64,000 nucleotides of DNA from the NCBI RefSeq assembly GCF_006171285.1, contig NZ_CP040889.1, forward strand, positions 4,650,001 through 4,714,000, written 5' to 3'. Below are positions 46,293 to 53,772 of this stretch, piece by piece (position 1 is the stretch's first letter; every line of letters begins with the position of its first letter). Made by a program: the position numbers and the translations under genes. The notes beneath the pieces are model-generated. The model was not told where the DNA came from and made no database searches. It was given only the letters and a program-made list of their open reading frames with translations. The DNA is from Leclercia adecarboxylata. GTDB taxonomy: Bacteria > Pseudomonadota > Gammaproteobacteria > Enterobacterales > Enterobacteriaceae.

Positions 46293-47177
46293 TCACGAAG
46301 ACGAAGAGTTAAATCCGTAAAGGTCTGCCGGGTTGTGCACAAACAGACGGTGCCGGACCCGGTCGTTATTTGCCCAGTGCGCAATGCGCGAGAGGATCAG
46401 CGCGTCGTCGGGCATGTTTTTATTGGCGCTGATGAGATTCGGGTGCGGCCAGTCGCTGCCCCACACCACTCGCTCGGTGGCATCAAAGAGAAAACCTTTA
46501 ATTATTCCCGCCATATCAGACACATCATCCCGCTGCGACTGATGGTAAAGCGCAGAGAGTTTGACCCAGCAACGTCCCGAATCGATAAGCTCCCAGGCCA
46601 GTTTCCATGCCGGATGGGAGAGCGGTTCCGGCTGCGGCAGGCGAAAGAAATGGTCGATCACCAGCCTGCCCGGAACCTGCTTCAGCACGGACCGCAGGGC
46701 CCAGAGCCGATCGGCGCTGGCATGAACCTGCACATGCCAGCCGCGCTCCGCCACCCGGGCGGCCAACGGCAGCAGCATCTCCGGCGTGGTGATACTCCCG
46801 GCAGCAAAATTGAAGCGAATGCCGGTCACCCCGGCGTCGGCAAGGGTGTCCAGATCCGCGTCGCTGACGGATGGCGTCACCACCGCCTCGCCGCGCGCGT
46901 TCTCCCCAAAGGCCTTCAGGGCATCAAGTAAGCAGCGGTTATCCGCCCCGTAGGAAGACGGCTGCACCAGCACGTGGCGCGTAAAACCGAGCCATGACTG
47001 GAAAGCCCGATAATCATTCACCCTGGCATCAGGGAGGTTGCGTTCATCATCCGGCGCCCAGGGGTAACGCCGGTCAAAAATATGATGATGGCAGTCGCAG
47101 CTGTTGGCAGGTAACAGGAGATCTGGCGCAGAGGATATGCGGCTGTATTTAATCTGCGTCTCTTTATGATTATTCAC
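46293..47177 (-). CDS. Amidohydrolase of the 2-pyrone-4,6-dicarboxylate hydrolase (LigI/COG3618) family
   Basis: 294 residues, GTG start. The beta-barrel hydrolase motifs CDCHHHIFD (HxH), WHVQVHA, VIDHFFR and VVWGSDWPHPN are those of COG3618 proteins, which act on lactones: LigI on 2-pyrone-4,6-dicarboxylate and others on galactaro- or fuconolactones, often without metal. Here a lactone of an acid sugar or carboxylate is the likely substrate. Second-to-third in the IMDH operon; nine bases after the racemase-like gene. Confidence 0.85.
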   Translation of the reverse strand: MNNHKETQIKYSRISSAPDLLLPANSCDCHHHIFDRRYPWAPDDERNLPDARVNDYRAFQSWLGFTRHVLVQPSSYGADNRCLLDALKAFGENARGEAVVTPSVSDADLDTLADAGVTGIRFNFAAGSITTPEMLLPLAARVAERGWHVQVHASADRLWALRSVLKQVPGRLVIDHFFRLPQPEPLSHPAWKLAWELIDSGRCWVKLSALYHQSQRDDVSDMAGIIKGFLFDATERVVWGSDWPHPNLISANKNMPDDALILSRIAHWANNDRVRHRLFVHNPADLYGFNSSSS

Positions 47178-47186
47178 GGCGGTGCC

Positions 47187-47840
47187 TTACTTCATCATCC
47201 GCTTTAATTTATGCACGGCGGACTGCGGGCTACTGAATACCGCGCAGGAGACGGCGGAACTCACCTCCTGCCAGGCGATCTCCATCGAGAAATGGGCCAG
47301 CAGGATCGCATCAGCCCCCTGATGTTGCCGCGCCGCCTCGACGATGAGCTGGTTATGCAGGCTGGCATTTCCTGCGTTCAGGGCATCACGCGCGCCGGGC
47401 ACCACGTAGCTTTGCAGCCTGGCGTCCACCTGGCGGGCAGAAGCCAGAACGCTGAACTCCTCCTCCATCCCTTTTACGGCGGGCGCGAAGGTCGCCAGCA
47501 TCACGATATTGCGCCCCTTCGCCAGGGCATCCTCGAACATCGCCTCGTTAGGCTTGAGCACCGGCAGAGGAACGACTTGCGCGCTGGACTCAATGGCGGC
47601 CCCGAACGCCGAGCAGGTAAACAGCACCGCGGCGGCATCAATGCTGACGGCATACTCCACCAGGGCGTGAATACGCTGATGCAAGCGCGGGGTCAGGGTT
47701 GGCTCTTTGGCCCGATCAACGCTTAAGGCATCGTCGAGCAGATTGCTGATTTCTGCTTCAGGCCACAGGTTCCTGAAGGTGTCATTAATCGGCGCGACGG
47801 CCAGGGGCGTGGCGTGGATCAGGACAATACGTTGGCTCAT
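47187..47840 (-). CDS. Asp/Glu racemase superfamily protein
   Basis: 217 residues from the ATG at 47840 (GGAGAG upstream). Cys76 in VLFTCSAFGAAIES is the first catalytic position. The second canonical cysteine is absent (LLAHFSMEIAW instead of a Cys-Thr/His motif), so racemisation by two cysteines is unlikely; decarboxylation or isomerisation with one cysteine is possible. Between the IMDH-like gene (52 bases) and the amidohydrolase gene. Confidence 0.78.
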   Translation of the reverse strand: MSQRIVLIHATPLAVAPINDTFRNLWPEAEISNLLDDALSVDRAKEPTLTPRLHQRIHALVEYAVSIDAAAVLFTCSAFGAAIESSAQVVPLPVLKPNEAMFEDALAKGRNIVMLATFAPAVKGMEEEFSVLASARQVDARLQSYVVPGARDALNAGNASLHNQLIVEAARQHQGADAILLAHFSMEIAWQEVSSAVSCAVFSSPQSAVHKLKRMMK

Positions 47841-47892
47841 GGTGCTCTCCGGAAAACGGGCTGCCCGCAACGAGGGCAGCCGCAAATCATGC

Positions 47893-48963
47893 TCAGGAGC
47901 GAATAGCCGCTGCCACTTTTTCTGCAAAAGCTTTGGTGCCGCAGGTGCCGCCCAGATCCGGCGTGCGGGTTGCCGGGTTCTCCAGCACTTCGTCCACCGC
48001 ACGGCCGATCTCGTCCGCCGCTTTGAGGAATTTCGGCTGGTTGTGCTTCTCGGCATACCAGGCCAGCATCATCGCCGCGGAGAGGATCATCGACACCGGG
48101 TTGGCTTTATCCTGGTTCTGAATATCCGGGGCGGAACCATGCTGCGCCTGGGCACAGCAGTGGGTGTCGCTGGCCATGATAGAGCCCGCCAGGCCCAGGC
48201 TGCCGGAGAGTTCGCTTGCCAGATCGCTGATGATGTCGCCATAGAAGTTAGTAGCCACTAACACATCGAAGCGTTCCGGGTTACGCACCAGGTGCGCGGT
48301 GGAGGCGTCCACCAGCAGATCGTCGAGCTGCACTTCCGGGAACTCTTTTGCCACCGTGCGCACGGCTTCGAGGAACAGGCCGTCGGTCATATGGAAGCTG
48401 TTGGCTTTGTGAATAGCGGTCACTTTTTTCTTGCGCTGCATTGCCAGCTCAAAGGCTTTACGGGCAATGCGCTCAGAGCAGTGACGGGTGATTTTGCGCG
48501 TGGACAGGGCCATATCCGGGCTTGGCATGACCTCCCCCCAACCGCGGGTCATGTTACGGTCCGGATAAAACCCTTCCGTGGCCTCGCGCATAATCACCAG
48601 ATCCATGGTTTTGCCCTCTTTCATGTTCGACGTCAGGAAAGGACGCGTCCGTGCCGGGCGAACGTTGGCATACAGATCCAGACCGATACGGAAGCCCGCC
48701 GAGACGTTGCGACCGCCCTTTTCCGGTGCCGGATAATCTGCGTGTGACTGGGTGCCCAGGATAATGCCATCGTAGGTTTTCGCTCTGTCTAACGACTCCT
48801 GACGCAGCGTGGTGCCGTATTTCTCCAGGCTGGTGAAACCCACCTCTTCGTAATCAAATTCAAAATCCAGGCCGAAGGCTTTATCCAGTGAATTCAGCAC
48901 GGTTACCGCAGCTGAGGTGATTTCAGGGCCGATACCGTCACAAGGCAGAACCAGAATGCGCAT
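47893..48963 (-). CDS. Isocitrate/isopropylmalate/tartrate dehydrogenase family, NAD-dependent oxidative decarboxylase
   Basis: 356 residues. Substrate arginines in NVRPARTRPFL, ITEGFYPDR-like REATEGFYPDR, catalytic Lys in IHKANSFHMTDG and metal aspartates in NFYGDIISDLASELSGSLG mark the family of beta-hydroxyacid dehydrogenases that oxidise and decarboxylate malate-type acids. Position-specific residues do not match LeuB or Icd strictly; tartrate, D-malate or an alkylmalate is possible. First gene of the leftward operon with composite operator 4 just upstream of its ATG. Confidence 0.85.
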   Translation of the reverse strand: MRILVLPCDGIGPEITSAAVTVLNSLDKAFGLDFEFDYEEVGFTSLEKYGTTLRQESLDRAKTYDGIILGTQSHADYPAPEKGGRNVSAGFRIGLDLYANVRPARTRPFLTSNMKEGKTMDLVIMREATEGFYPDRNMTRGWGEVMPSPDMALSTRKITRHCSERIARKAFELAMQRKKKVTAIHKANSFHMTDGLFLEAVRTVAKEFPEVQLDDLLVDASTAHLVRNPERFDVLVATNFYGDIISDLASELSGSLGLAGSIMASDTHCCAQAQHGSAPDIQNQDKANPVSMILSAAMMLAWYAEKHNQPKFLKAADEIGRAVDEVLENPATRTPDLGGTCGTKAFAEKVAAAIRS

Positions 48964-48992
48964 AAAAAACTCCAGGTAGGTTGCTTGCTTTC

Positions 48993-49024
48993 GATTGCAT
49001 TTTTATAACAATAAATGCATCTAT
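48993..49024. promoter_or_regulatory. Composite TGCA operator 4, before the IMDH-like gene
   Basis: GATTGCATTTTTATAA and ATAAATGCATCTAT with TGCA cores exactly 20 bases apart, 30-61 bases before the start codon. Read on the minus strand it is nearly identical to operator 3, including the spacer. Confidence 0.7.
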
Positions 49025-49029
49025 GGCAA

Positions 49030-49045
49030 GGTGATACAGATCACA
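49030..49045. promoter_or_regulatory. CRP-type site in the divergent promoter
   Basis: GGTGA-TACAGA-TCACA departs from TGTGA-N6-TCACA at one base and is flanked by AAG and TTTAT as in good CRP sites. It points to catabolite control of the flanking catabolic operons. Confidence 0.65.
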
Positions 49046-49223
49046 TTTATCCGATAAGTCTTTTGAGATTTAGCATTTTCTTTACCTTTCATACACTTGC
49101 AGGCAGCAATTTTTTGCGTCTTAAATGCCTGCAACTTCTGGATGCAACCGGGAGGTAGCACTTTGGGACACAGTGTCGCAAATTGACCCAAAATGTGATC
49201 TTAACCACGTTTTAACAACCACC

Positions 49224-49252
49224 ACATTTGCATTTGTATATACATAAAAGCA
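49224..49252. promoter_or_regulatory. Composite TGCA operator 5, before the kinase gene
   Basis: ACATTTGCATTTGTAT followed by ATAAAAGCAA; the cores TGCA and AGCA are 20 bases apart. It lies 36-64 bases before the kinase ATG at 49288. Confidence 0.6.
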
Positions 49253-49287
49253 ATATAACGACATCAACGGGTTTGTGAGGAATGAAC

Positions 49288-50547
49288 ATGACTAAGTTAG
49301 GCGTCATCGCCGACGACTTTACCGGGGCAACCGACATTGCCAGTTTTATGGTCAACGCAGGCTGGAAAGTGGTGCTCTTTAATGGCGTGCCCACCGATGG
49401 CTTCGACGCGCAGGACACCGACGCCATTGTCATTGCCCTGAAGAGCCGTTCGATTCCGGTCAACGACGCGGTGGAGTTGTCCTTAGCGGCTTCGGCGTGG
49501 CTGAAGGCGCAGGGGTGCCAGCGCCAGCTCTTCAAATATTGCTCGACCTTTGACTCCACCGCCCAGGGCAATATCGGCCCGGTGACCGATGCGCTGATGA
49601 AGTTTCTGTATACTCCAGCTACCCTGATCTGCCCTGCGGTACCGGATAACGGTCGCACCATCGTGCACGGCCACCTGTTCGTGAAGGGTGAGCTGCTGAA
49701 TGAGAGCGGCATGGAGCACCATCCCGTCACGCCGATGAAGCACGCCTCCCTGAAGAAGCTGATGGAAGCGCAGTCTGTCGGGCTGTGCGGGCTGATCAAT
49801 CTCGATACGGTGAAAAACCATCCCGCCGCACTGGCAGCGGAGATGGAAAAACAGCGGGCGAACCGGGCCCGCTACTTCATTTTCGACGTGCTCGATAACC
49901 ATGATCTGCTGACCGTAGCCAACGCCACGTCGCATTTCCCGCTGGTGACGGGCGCGGCCGGGCTGGGTTACGCCATCGCCACCCTCGATAAACAGCGTGC
50001 CGGAACCGCAAAACAGACGATGCAGGTCAAGGCCAGCGGCGCGGGGGTGGTGCTTTCCGGCAGCTGTTCTGCGATGACCAATCAGCAGGTAGATTTCTAC
50101 CAGCAACGCGCCTCGTCCCTGGCGCTGGATGTGGAAAAGATCATTCACGACCCGGCGTATCTGGAAAGCGTCTCGCAATGGGTCATCACCCGTGGCGGTG
50201 AAGCGCTGGCCCCGATGGTCTACGCCACCCAGCCGCCGCAAATCATCGAGCTTATTCAGAAACACTACGGCGCAGCGTTCGTCAGCGACAGGATCGAAAC
50301 CTTCTTCGCATCGCTGGCCCGGACGCTTGCCCGGGCTGGCTTTAACAAGTTTATCGTCGCGGGGGGCGAGACCTCCGGCGCAGTGACTCAGGGTCTGAAC
50401 ATTGAGGGGATGATCATTGGCGAGCCTGTGGCACCCGGGGTGCCCTGGACCCAGGTCCTCAACAAACCGCAGTGGGTGATCCTCAAATCCGGCAACTTTG
50501 GCAGCCAGGATTTCTTTCAGAAAGCACAGGAACATTATGATGAGTGA
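49288..50547 (+). CDS. otnK: Four-carbon acid sugar kinase, DUF1537 family (OtnK-like)
   Basis: 419 residues. GVIADDFTGATDIASFMV is the N-terminal DUF1537 signature, KYCSTFDSTAQGNIGPV and the C-terminal FIVAGGETSGAVTQGL and WVILKSGNFG are the substrate and ATP sites. OtnK phosphorylates 2-oxo-tetronates (from threonate or erythronate). I use the ATG at 49288 with GAGG seven bases away rather than that at 49282. It overlaps the aldolase gene by 11 bases, the typical otnK-otnC pairing. The OtnI isomerase and the usual tetronate dehydrogenase genes are absent. Confidence 0.85.
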   Translation: MTKLGVIADDFTGATDIASFMVNAGWKVVLFNGVPTDGFDAQDTDAIVIALKSRSIPVNDAVELSLAASAWLKAQGCQRQLFKYCSTFDSTAQGNIGPVTDALMKFLYTPATLICPAVPDNGRTIVHGHLFVKGELLNESGMEHHPVTPMKHASLKKLMEAQSVGLCGLINLDTVKNHPAALAAEMEKQRANRARYFIFDVLDNHDLLTVANATSHFPLVTGAAGLGYAIATLDKQRAGTAKQTMQVKASGAGVVLSGSCSAMTNQQVDFYQQRASSLALDVEKIIHDPAYLESVSQWVITRGGEALAPMVYATQPPQIIELIQKHYGAAFVSDRIETFFASLARTLARAGFNKFIVAGGETSGAVTQGLNIEGMIIGEPVAPGVPWTQVLNKPQWVILKSGNFGSQDFFQKAQEHYDE

Positions 50548-51178
50548 ACAACAGTTAAGAGAAGAGATGGTGCGCTATGCCCGTTCCATGTTTGAGCGCG
50601 GCTACAGCAGCGGCGGCGCGGGCAATATCAGCCTGAAACTCCCGGACGGCACGATTCTGGCGACCCCCACCAACTCCAGCTTTGGCGATCTTGTTGCGGA
50701 CGAGCTGAGTAAAGTCACCATGGAGGGGGAACAGATTTCGGGTCAGAAGGCCTCGAAAGAGGTACTGATGCACCTGGCGATGTATCGTCAGCGCCCGCAG
50801 TGCGGCGGCATTGTTCATCTGCATTCGCCGTGGCTCACCGCCCTGTCGTGCCTGCCGGGCATTGATCCTGAAAACGCCCTGCCGCCGATCACCCCCTATT
50901 ACGTGATGCGTGTCGGCAAACTGCCCGTCGTACCCTACATTCACCCGGGTTCACCGCTGATCGCCGAGCATGTCGAAAAACTGGCGGCGGAACATAACGC
51001 CATTCTGCTCGCCAATCACGGCCCAATTATTTCCGGCAAGACACTTCGCGAGGCGGTATTTAACGCCGAAGAGCTGGAAGAGACGGCTAAACTCTATTTC
51101 ATGCTGAAGCCCTTTGGTATGAATACCCTGACTCAGGAAAACGTCGACGAGCTTAACGCCACTTTTAATATGAAATAA
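50537..51178 (+). CDS. otnC: Class II aldolase/decarboxylase, OtnC-like
   Basis: 213 residues. Zinc ligands His94 and His96 are in GIVHLHSPWL, the catalytic Glu in ASKEVLMH (Glu75), and ANHGPIISG is a conserved substrate loop. OtnC decarboxylates 3-oxo-tetronate 4-phosphate to dihydroxyacetone phosphate. Start ATG 50537 (AGGA six bases upstream) or the adjoining ATG 50540. Confidence 0.85.
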   Translation: MMSEQQLREEMVRYARSMFERGYSSGGAGNISLKLPDGTILATPTNSSFGDLVADELSKVTMEGEQISGQKASKEVLMHLAMYRQRPQCGGIVHLHSPWLTALSCLPGIDPENALPPITPYYVMRVGKLPVVPYIHPGSPLIAEHVEKLAAEHNAILLANHGPIISGKTLREAVFNAEELEETAKLYFMLKPFGMNTLTQENVDELNATFNMK

Positions 51179-51240
51179 TAAAATTTCCCTGCGTTATTCC
51201 TCGCGCAGGGGATCCCCACAATAAATAGCGGCACGGTCGG

Positions 51241-51619
51241 CTCCCTCTCCTCTTTGGGGAGAGGGCTGGGGTGAGGGGGAACATGCGACTCTGGAGGTGG
51301 TTCCGTTCACTGTATGATTTGTGCTTCTCTGTCAGCCGCGTCACCCGTGAACGTGCTAAGTGGGCTCGCCGCCGCCCCCTTAGCAATCCCGGCTCCCGGC
51401 CAGGAAAATCGCCGCTTCGCGGTACACTCAGCTTATTCCCGCAGGCTTTCGGGTCGGGGGCGATCCTACATCCATGTAGGTCGCCCCCTCTCGGCGCATC
51501 CATGCGCCTCGCCCCGGCCTGCGGTCAACGCTTCGTCGATTTTCAGCCGGACCAAGGCACCGCTGTAAGCCATTAATTATCCTGAAATTATTTTATCGCG
51601 TTAAGAATACGAAAATTAC
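51241..51619 (+). repeat. Large intergenic repeat, copy B
   Basis: Inverted partner of 26090-26467, about 375 bases. The strong hairpin is at 51456-51487. The conserved reading frame here runs 51283-51576. The C/T-rich start (CCCTCTCCTCTTTGGGGAGAGGG) and the AT-rich end (TATTTTATCGCG, ACGAAAATTAC) bound it. The gap 51179-51933 otherwise contains only a terminator and the TetR promoter. Confidence 0.85.
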
Positions 51620-51717
51620 TGGGGGTTCTTCAACACCATTGCGGTCGCAAAGTCTGGGTCATGAGCGTTTGCGCCCTTCTCGCCGCGCTGGTACCCGGGA
51701 TTACTCCGCTATAACAC

Positions 51718-51755
51718 GGCAAAAAAAGGCGGATAACTCTCTGCCTTTTTTTGCC
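51718..51755. terminator. Bidirectional terminator upstream of the TetR gene
   Basis: Perfect 13-base inverted repeat GGCAAAAAAAGGC / GCCTTTTTTTGCC with a 12-base loop. It separates the repeat and catabolic operon from the efflux operon. Confidence 0.75.
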
Positions 51756-51896
51756 TCCTTTTTTTCATCATATTCTTAATACCGCCCCGCCTCTTTTCCA
51801 TAAAAACTCCATATTCCCTCCATTATTAAAATCCGGAAATATTCATTCGTTATGTAAATAAAAAAAGCCTTTCCAATTCGCTCCTGAAATGCATAA

Positions 51897-51914
51897 TGAG
51901 AACGATCATTCTCA
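51897..51914. promoter_or_regulatory. Putative TetR operator
   Basis: TGAGAA / TTCTCA inverted half-sites with a six-base spacer (18 bp), 20 bases before the TetR start codon: an autoregulatory operator position. Confidence 0.6.
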
Positions 51915-51933
51915 CTTTTACAGGATTGCCCTG

Positions 51934-52503
51934 ATGAGCACAAAACTGGAACAACGCCAGAAACAGCGGCAGGACGAGATCATTACGGCTGCTCGCCGCT
52001 GCTTTCGCTCCAGCGGGTTTCACGCCGCCAGCATGTCGCAAATCGCCGGAGAAGCGCAGCTGAGCGTCGGGCAAATCTACCGTTATTTCAGCAACAAAGA
52101 CGCCATTATCGAAGAGATGATCCGGCGTATCATCGACTCGCGCATCGAGGAGATGCAGGGGAAAACGCTGGTTGAAGGGATGCCGCAGATGCTCGCCTGG
52201 CGACAAACCCTCAACGAAGATGACGATGCGCTCATGCTCGAGATGTCCGCCGAGGCCACGCGCAACCCGCAGGTTGCCGCCATGCTGAAAGAGGCCGAAG
52301 CGCGGATGTTTGCCAACGCCTGCGAGCACCTCAAAAAGCAGTTCCCTCACCTGAGCGATGACCATATTCGCTGCTGCGTGGAAATTACCGCGGTGATGAT
52401 CGAGGGGACAATTTACCGTCGATTAACTCCGTTAAAAGTGCCGTCAGAACAATTAGAGCCCATTTATCAGGATATTTTAAATATGCTTTTCTCTGCTAAG
52501 TAA
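51934..52503 (+). CDS. TetR-family regulator of the efflux operon (EefR-like)
   Basis: 189 residues from the ATG with AGGA nine bases upstream. Helix-turn-helix at about 15-58 (CFRSSGFHAASMSQIAGEAQLSVGQIYRYFSNKDAI-type order) and a helical ligand domain. It is first in line with the three efflux genes (148 bases to the next), and its own promoter has an inverted repeat, so it probably represses the whole unit until an efflux substrate binds. Confidence 0.85.
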   Translation: MSTKLEQRQKQRQDEIITAARRCFRSSGFHAASMSQIAGEAQLSVGQIYRYFSNKDAIIEEMIRRIIDSRIEEMQGKTLVEGMPQMLAWRQTLNEDDDALMLEMSAEATRNPQVAAMLKEAEARMFANACEHLKKQFPHLSDDHIRCCVEITAVMIEGTIYRRLTPLKVPSEQLEPIYQDILNMLFSAK

Positions 52504-52650
52504 TCGCATGTAAATAATCAGCCGTACCCGATTATTTCCTTATTTTCATTTCCGGCACTGCCGGAGATGCGGCATCGCTGTGCCTTTAACCAGCCCTCTC
52601 CCCTGTTAAGCCATTAACAGGGCTGGCTTCGTTCACCCTGGAAAAAGATT

Positions 52651-53772
52651 ATGAAAACCATAATAACCCCCATCGCGGCATTACTCCTCCTGACCGGGTG
52701 CGATGATGCACAAACATCTGCTCCCCCACCTCCCCTGCCGGAAGTGGGGATTGTCACCCTGATGAGCCAGCCGGTTCCCGTCGTCAGTGAACTGACCGGC
52801 CGCACCACCGCCGCCATGAGCGCCGAAGTGCGCCCCCAGGTGGGTGGGATTATTCAGAAACGGCTCTTCACCGAAGGCGATACCGTCAAAGCCGGACAGG
52901 CGCTGTATCAGATTGATCCCTCCAGCTACCGCGCCGCCTACGATGAAGCCGCGGCCGCGCTGAAACAGGCGCAGGCGCTGGTGCAGGCCGACTGCCAGAA
53001 AGCCCAACGCTATGCCCAACTGGTGAAAGACGACGGCGTGTCGCGCCAGGACGCGGAAGACGCAAAATCCACCTGCGCGCAGGACAAGGCCAGCGTGGCG
53101 TCGAAGCGAGCGGCCCAGGAGAGCGCGCGCATTAACCTCAACTGGACCACCGTCACCGCACCCATTGCCGGGCGCATCGGCATCTCCTCCGTGACGCCCG
53201 GCGCGCTGGTCACCGCCCAGCAGGATACCGCCCTCGCGACCGTACGCGGCCTGGACAGCATGTACGTCGATCTCACGCGATCCAGCGCCGATCTGCTGCG
53301 CCTGCGCAAGCAAACCCTTGCCAGCAACAGCAATACGCTGAGCGTGACGTTAACCCTGGAGGACGGCAGCACCTACAGCGAAAAAGGCCGCCTGGCGCTG
53401 ACCGAAGTGGCGGTGGATGAATCCACCGGCTCGGTCACCCTGCGCGCCGTCTTCCCGAACCCGCAGCATCAACTTCTGCCGGGAATGTTTGTCCGCGCCC
53501 GCGTGGACGAAGGCATTATGAATGATGCGATCCTCGCCCCGCAGCAGGGCGTTACCCGCGACGCCAAAGGCACCGCCACCGCGCTGGTGGTCAATGCCAG
53601 CAACAAGGTGGAGCAGCGCCAGCTGCAAACGGGCGATACCTACGGCGACAAATGGCTGGTGCTGAGCGGCCTGAAGGCGGGTGATAAACTGATTGTGGAA
53701 GGTACCGACAAAGTGACCGCCGGGCAGGAAGTGAAAGTCGACGAGATGAAAACCACCGGAGGAGACGCCTGA
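52651..53772 (+). CDS. eefA: RND efflux periplasmic adaptor lipoprotein (EefA-type)
   Basis: 373 residues. Lipobox LLLLTGCDD places the lipidated Cys near residue 17. Membrane-fusion-protein layout follows: beta-barrel/lipoyl halves (VRPQVGGIIQKRLFTEGDTVKAGQALYQID-type), a coiled-coil hairpin (about 100-150) and the second lipoyl half (APIAGRIGISSVTPGALV). Its stop overlaps the start of the pump gene. The order TetR, adaptor, pump, outer membrane factor is that of the Klebsiella/Enterobacter eef locus; OqxAB or AcrAB naming fits less well because of the third gene. Confidence 0.8.
   Translation: MKTIITPIAALLLLTGCDDAQTSAPPPPLPEVGIVTLMSQPVPVVSELTGRTTAAMSAEVRPQVGGIIQKRLFTEGDTVKAGQALYQIDPSSYRAAYDEAAAALKQAQALVQADCQKAQRYAQLVKDDGVSRQDAEDAKSTCAQDKASVASKRAAQESARINLNWTTVTAPIAGRIGISSVTPGALVTAQQDTALATVRGLDSMYVDLTRSSADLLRLRKQTLASNSNTLSVTLTLEDGSTYSEKGRLALTEVAVDESTGSVTLRAVFPNPQHQLLPGMFVRARVDEGIMNDAILAPQQGVTRDAKGTATALVVNASNKVEQRQLQTGDTYGDKWLVLSGLKAGDKLIVEGTDKVTAGQEVKVDEMKTTGGDA

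Larger units (their letters stand above)
48964..49287. other. Divergent promoter region between IMDH-like and DUF1537 kinase genes
   Basis: 324 bases without a gene, carrying composite operators at 48993-49024 and 49224-49252 and a CRP-type site at 49030-49045. Confidence 0.7.

Noticed and set aside
49163-49183. Sigma-54-like promoter (GG-N10-GC in TTGGGACAC...TCGCAA) before the kinase gene.
   Set aside because: Both elements have a mismatch, no enhancer-binding protein gene is near, and GntR repressors normally act on sigma-70 promoters.
49483-50535. A 350-codon minus-strand frame inside the kinase gene.
   Set aside because: Shadow of the DUF1537 kinase, arginine/histidine-rich, no start signal.
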